Part shown: piece by piece, positions 61,163 to 64,000 of the stretch | Position numbering within the stretch: the stretch's first letter is position 1 | Layout of the letters: every line of letters begins with the position of its first letter | Program-made: the position numbers and the translations under genes | Notes under the pieces: model-generated | Seen by the model: the letters and a program-made list of their open reading frames with translations, nothing else | Database searches by the model: none | Told to the model about the DNA's origin: nothing | DNA from: an uncultured Pseudomonadota bacterium | Lineage (GTDB): Bacteria > Myxococcota_A > Bradymonadia > Bradymonadales > Bradymonadaceae | Direction of reading: 5' to 3' | DNA: 64,000 bases | Assembly (NCBI GenBank): GCA_913057905.1 | Contig: CAJXPB010000001.1 | Span: forward strand, 682,001 to 746,000

Positions 61163-63274
61163 TCACTCGTCGATGGTCTCTCGTTTGGTGAGATCCAGCC
61201 CGCCCGTGTACGCGTACGACACATAATCATGGTATCCGTACGCAACGATGCCAAAGGGCACGGTGTCGGAGGTGATTCGATGCGGCCCCGGCTCGACCTC
61301 CAGATGCGCCGTCGCCCACCCCGACTCTTCATCGACGGAGTACGTCGGATTTTGTGAGAGATCGATCGACTCACCGTCGAGATTCACCCGGGCGAACTGA
61401 GCCGGCATCGTCACCGTGACGTAGTCGACGAAGTAGGTCGCCGGTGTCAGGAACGTGTAATCAGTCCGATACTGTTCCTGAGGCGGCACCAGAAAGAACG
61501 CCGGGTCCCCGGCGTGTTCAACATCATCACCCACACTGTTTTGGCCGGACAGAAAGGCCCCGAGCTGGATCGGCTGGCTGGCATTGACGGCAAACAACTG
61601 TTTGGTCCCGAACTCGCAGTTCTCGCCGGCGTCCAGCGTGAAGACACCCGATTCAGGTGCAGCAGAGTAGTGACTGCAGCTTTTGACGTTTTCGCCGGCG
61701 GGCAATTGCACGCCTTCGGGCCCGACGTTCAAATTCAGGCCCGTCTCGATCCGTGTGTCGTCCTTGCGAGCCAAGAATTTCCAGTACGTCCCCTCGCGGG
61801 TGAACTGGTCCGTCGTACCCCGGATCTTGAGCGGAGAGGCGACGAAACTCTCCCCCCACGTCTCCATCGGGAAGAGCTGCGACTCCAGGTGGTCACACGC
61901 GGGAGACGCAAAGGGCACGTACGCGCAGGAGTGGCCGCCAAAGACAGACACGGGTTTGGACGCATCGACGCGCGTCCCCGTCAGGTCGACACCGACTTCT
62001 TTGCCCGCCACGTTTAACACTTCGTGCGGCTGGAGGGTCGTGGTGATCTGTCCCTGAGAATCGGGGCCCTGGATGCGACCGTCCGAAGTCGGGTACAGCG
62101 CCTCACCGTAGCTGACCCCGGACTTGTTCGGCTCCGGGACCTGGACGGTCACCTGCGTGTCGGGCTCGGTCGCCATGACCGACACCGTAGCCGACTGAGG
62201 ATCGTCGCCCTCGCGCCGGCCCGGGCTGTCCCAGTTCGGATAGCCCATCATCATGTAGTTGCCCGACAGGGCGCTGGTCGGCATCAGGAGACTCGCGTCA
62301 TTGGTGTAGTTGTAATTGCAGCAGTACGGATTGAACTGATAGGCGACGACCGGCTGACTCGACTCCACCCGATAGGCCTTCTCGGTGAGGGACGTCTCGC
62401 CGAAGGGAACTTGACGTTGCGGCATAATCAGCGTCAGCAACGATCCTGGGGGCATCGGCACATTGACGAGTTCGCGGTCGATCGGGCCGAGCAGGCGGTT
62501 TCCATTCTGATCGAGAAGCTCCGACTCCACGGTCTGGGGAACCACATCCGGTGTGCGTGCCTCGGTAAAGACCTCCCGAGATCCGACCGGCACTGCCGGG
62601 GTGTCCTCATCCTTCCAGACGGTCACCTCCGCCTGGTAGGTATCCGACGGGTTCGACAGAACAATGGCGAATGGCGGCCGCTTATTCATTGGAATCGGAT
62701 CGCCGCTGACGCTGTCGTTGAACAGAAGGTGATTTTCAAGTTCGACTGCCCAGTATTCGCACCCGATGTAGCTGTTCGTCTGAGCGGCGTTCTGGCACCG
62801 GTTCAGGCACCGGCCGTCCTGGCACTGTTCGCCCTCACCGCACGGCTGCTGAGACACAAATTCGGTCCCCTCTTCGTTGCAGACCACCGGTGTGTTGTCC
62901 TCACAGCGCCGGTCGGTATTGGGGATACACGAGACTTCCACGCACTCCGCGTTCCGGCAGACCGTACTCGGCGGGCAGGAGCCCGGTTCTTCGCCGGTGC
63001 CGTCATCCGGACACTGAAGGATGCTCTGAGTATTCTGGCGCTCGCAGGCGATCACCTCGCCGGGCTCGCACGGCCTGCCTTCGTCGGCGTCGGACTCAGT
63101 ATCGCCGGATCCGTCGGCCACCGTATCGGAGGTATCGGCCGCGTCGGCCACATCTCCGCCCGACGCATCCGGATTCGTGTTCGACGTATCGTCGCATGCG
63201 AACGTGCCCGCCACCACTGCTACGCAGAAGGCGAAGGCCAGAGGCCGGAGCAACTTGTGCGCGGAAATCGTCAT
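61163..63274 (-). CDS. IgGFc-binding-type surface lipoprotein
   Basis: This 703-residue protein has a lipoprotein signal (lipobox VAGTFAC, Cys27), an Asp/Ser-rich spacer, cysteine-rich segments (residues 70-165, CIPNTDRRCEDNTPVVC and CGEGEQCQDGRC) and a large domain from about residue 170 that fits the IgGFc-binding N-terminal family (YRVESSQPVVAYQFNPYCCN; PVSVFGGHSCAYVP). That domain is named for a mucin-like human protein but is widespread in myxobacterial-type surface proteins, where it is assumed to be adhesive. The start was placed at the ATG heading the signal peptide; an upstream ATG would bury it. Confidence 0.85.
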   Translation of the reverse strand: MTISAHKLLRPLAFAFCVAVVAGTFACDDTSNTNPDASGGDVADAADTSDTVADGSGDTESDADEGRPCEPGEVIACERQNTQSILQCPDDGTGEEPGSCPPSTVCRNAECVEVSCIPNTDRRCEDNTPVVCNEEGTEFVSQQPCGEGEQCQDGRCLNRCQNAAQTNSYIGCEYWAVELENHLLFNDSVSGDPIPMNKRPPFAIVLSNPSDTYQAEVTVWKDEDTPAVPVGSREVFTEARTPDVVPQTVESELLDQNGNRLLGPIDRELVNVPMPPGSLLTLIMPQRQVPFGETSLTEKAYRVESSQPVVAYQFNPYCCNYNYTNDASLLMPTSALSGNYMMMGYPNWDSPGRREGDDPQSATVSVMATEPDTQVTVQVPEPNKSGVSYGEALYPTSDGRIQGPDSQGQITTTLQPHEVLNVAGKEVGVDLTGTRVDASKPVSVFGGHSCAYVPFASPACDHLESQLFPMETWGESFVASPLKIRGTTDQFTREGTYWKFLARKDDTRIETGLNLNVGPEGVQLPAGENVKSCSHYSAAPESGVFTLDAGENCEFGTKQLFAVNASQPIQLGAFLSGQNSVGDDVEHAGDPAFFLVPPQEQYRTDYTFLTPATYFVDYVTVTMPAQFARVNLDGESIDLSQNPTYSVDEESGWATAHLEVEPGPHRITSDTVPFGIVAYGYHDYVSYAYTGGLDLTKRETIDE

Positions 63275-63356
63275 CGGCGTTCTCGACAACTTGAGATAAA
63301 GATACAACTCAGGAGGGCCCGAGTATCAGCTCGCGACAATTATACACAGATCCCCA

Positions 63357-64000
63357 TCACTTATCAGATGCAGTTTCTTCCTGCCCCGATTTGGAGGGAG
63401 GACGCCAGGGCTCTTCGCCGTCGGCATTGCTGCCGCAGGGATGCTCGTAGCCGGAGTGCCAAACTCGGAAACTGTCGAAGGCCTCGTGCAGGGCCACCAG
63501 CGATCGATCTCGGCGTCGGGCGGGCGGCTTGTCTTCGTCTTCCCAGTCGCCGATGCCGTCCAGGCTGACTCCCGTTCCGGCATCGGTCCTCGGGCCGACG
63601 TCTTCGCCGCCCTCCTGGAGTCGGCGAGCCAACTGTTCGACGAGGATGTCCTCCAGGATCAAGAACTCGTTGGTCGTGTACTCAAACCACCTCTCCAGCT
63701 CCTTTTCGGAGCGGTCGAACCGAAGGGCCGCCTTGTCGGACAGCTCCTCCACATCGTTGAGACGTCTCTTCAGGGTTCGTAAATCGGACAGGACGGCCCG
63801 CGTCTGGTCGCGGCCCCCATCCGGGACGACCGACTCCAACTGCGGCTCCAGGGCGAAAAACCGATTCTGAATATCCGTGACTTCGGCGATCATCTGACGA
63901 CACTGCGGGTCGTCGGTCCGATCGAGATTCTTCTGAGCCGCCTCTTTCATTTCCGCCTCCGACGGCTCGGGGACCAGCAGTGTGTCGCGAAACTGGATCA
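63357..64000 (-). CDS. Coiled-coil protein, 5' end missing
   Basis: The frame stays open past the right edge, so the start lies outside; at least 213 residues are visible. The N-terminal visible part is helical with coiled-coil stretches (VTDIQNRFFALEPQLESV, LRTLKRRLNDVEELSD, FEYTTNEFLILEDILVEQLARRL) followed by a disordered acidic region (GEDVGPRTDAGTG) and a C-terminal part with CGSNADGEEPW. No domain is recognised. An internal ATG (MKEAAQKN) is possible but the codons before it look coding. It precedes the IgGFc-binding-type gene by about 80 bases on the same strand. Confidence 0.6.
   Translation of the reverse strand, partial: IQFRDTLLVPEPSEAEMKEAAQKNLDRTDDPQCRQMIAEVTDIQNRFFALEPQLESVVPDGGRDQTRAVLSDLRTLKRRLNDVEELSDKAALRFDRSEKELERWFEYTTNEFLILEDILVEQLARRLQEGGEDVGPRTDAGTGVSLDGIGDWEDEDKPPARRRDRSLVALHEAFDSFRVWHSGYEHPCGSNADGEEPWRPPSKSGQEETASDK

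Noticed and set aside
62024-63568. A 514-codon open frame opposite the IgGFc-binding-type gene
   Set aside because: Its translation is low-complexity Arg/Leu/Val with no motif, and the opposing strand encodes a clear lipoprotein.

Overview
The window is a stretch of bacterial chromosome of about 64 kb, GC-rich, tightly packed and free of recognisable mobile elements, RNA genes or CRISPR. Almost every gene starts ATG or GTG behind a GAGG-type ribosome site, and ATGA/GTGA stop-start overlaps are common. The encoded proteins are strikingly acidic (many Asp/Glu-rich linkers and tails), as expected of a salt-adapted organism. The mix of multi-IPT/TIG lipoproteins, an IgGFc-binding-type lipoprotein, a W-G-T/VGG-repeat propeller lipoprotein, a zinc-ribbon Ser/Thr kinase and a TolQR system points to a deltaproteobacterial-type predator-like lineage (Bradymonadales/Myxococcota). 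That placement is inference from gene content.

Layout. 1-3.2 kb: end of an EamA transporter, a small acidic protein, then a leftward tyrosine-catabolism pair (fumarylacetoacetate hydrolase family, maleylacetoacetate isomerase) with an ElaA-like acetyltransferase. 3.4-10.8 kb: rightward housekeeping run (HAD-IG nucleotidase, HtrA protease, DNA polymerase III delta prime, MetRS, HEAT protein). 10.8-20.7 kb: SDR, an RtcA-fold protein that has lost its catalytic residues, a Kup potassium transporter flanked by two double-domain universal stress proteins, a propeller lipoprotein, a PhaC-like hydrolase, a phosphoesterase and a DUF302 protein. 20.7-28.3 kb: two tandem, paralogous six-IPT lipoproteins and an extended-type SDR. 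28.4-36.1 kb: M61 peptidase coupled to a CcmH-like protein, a polytopic membrane protein, then leftward zinc-ribbon protein, MgtC/DUF4010 protein and ribosomal protein S1. 36.4-45.3 kb: solitary DpnA-like DNA methyltransferase, Ski2-type helicase, second HtrA, MutS2, small membrane protein, membrane M23 peptidase. 45.5-51.5 kb: Ser/Thr kinase, TPR protein, DUF6918, RecO, 5'-nucleotidase lipoprotein. 51.5-58.3 kb: leftward EEP lipoprotein, PIN-PhoH ATPase, GAF-GGDEF cyclase, FtsB-like protein, TolR, TolQ and a small membrane protein. 58.5-64 kb: cold-shock-domain fusion, outer-membrane barrel, roadblock-type protein, IgGFc-binding-type lipoprotein and a truncated coiled-coil gene.

Functional themes are envelope biology (lipoproteins, HtrA pair, TolQR, M23, barrel), stress and ion homeostasis (Usp-Kup-Usp, cold-shock fusion), genome maintenance (HolB, RecO, MutS2, helicase, methyltransferase) and signalling (kinase, cyclase, roadblock). 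The items most worth following up are the catalytically degenerate RtcA homologue, the twin IPT lipoproteins, the cyclase-FtsB-TolQR operon, and the methyltransferase whose own promoter carries a cluster of GATC sites.
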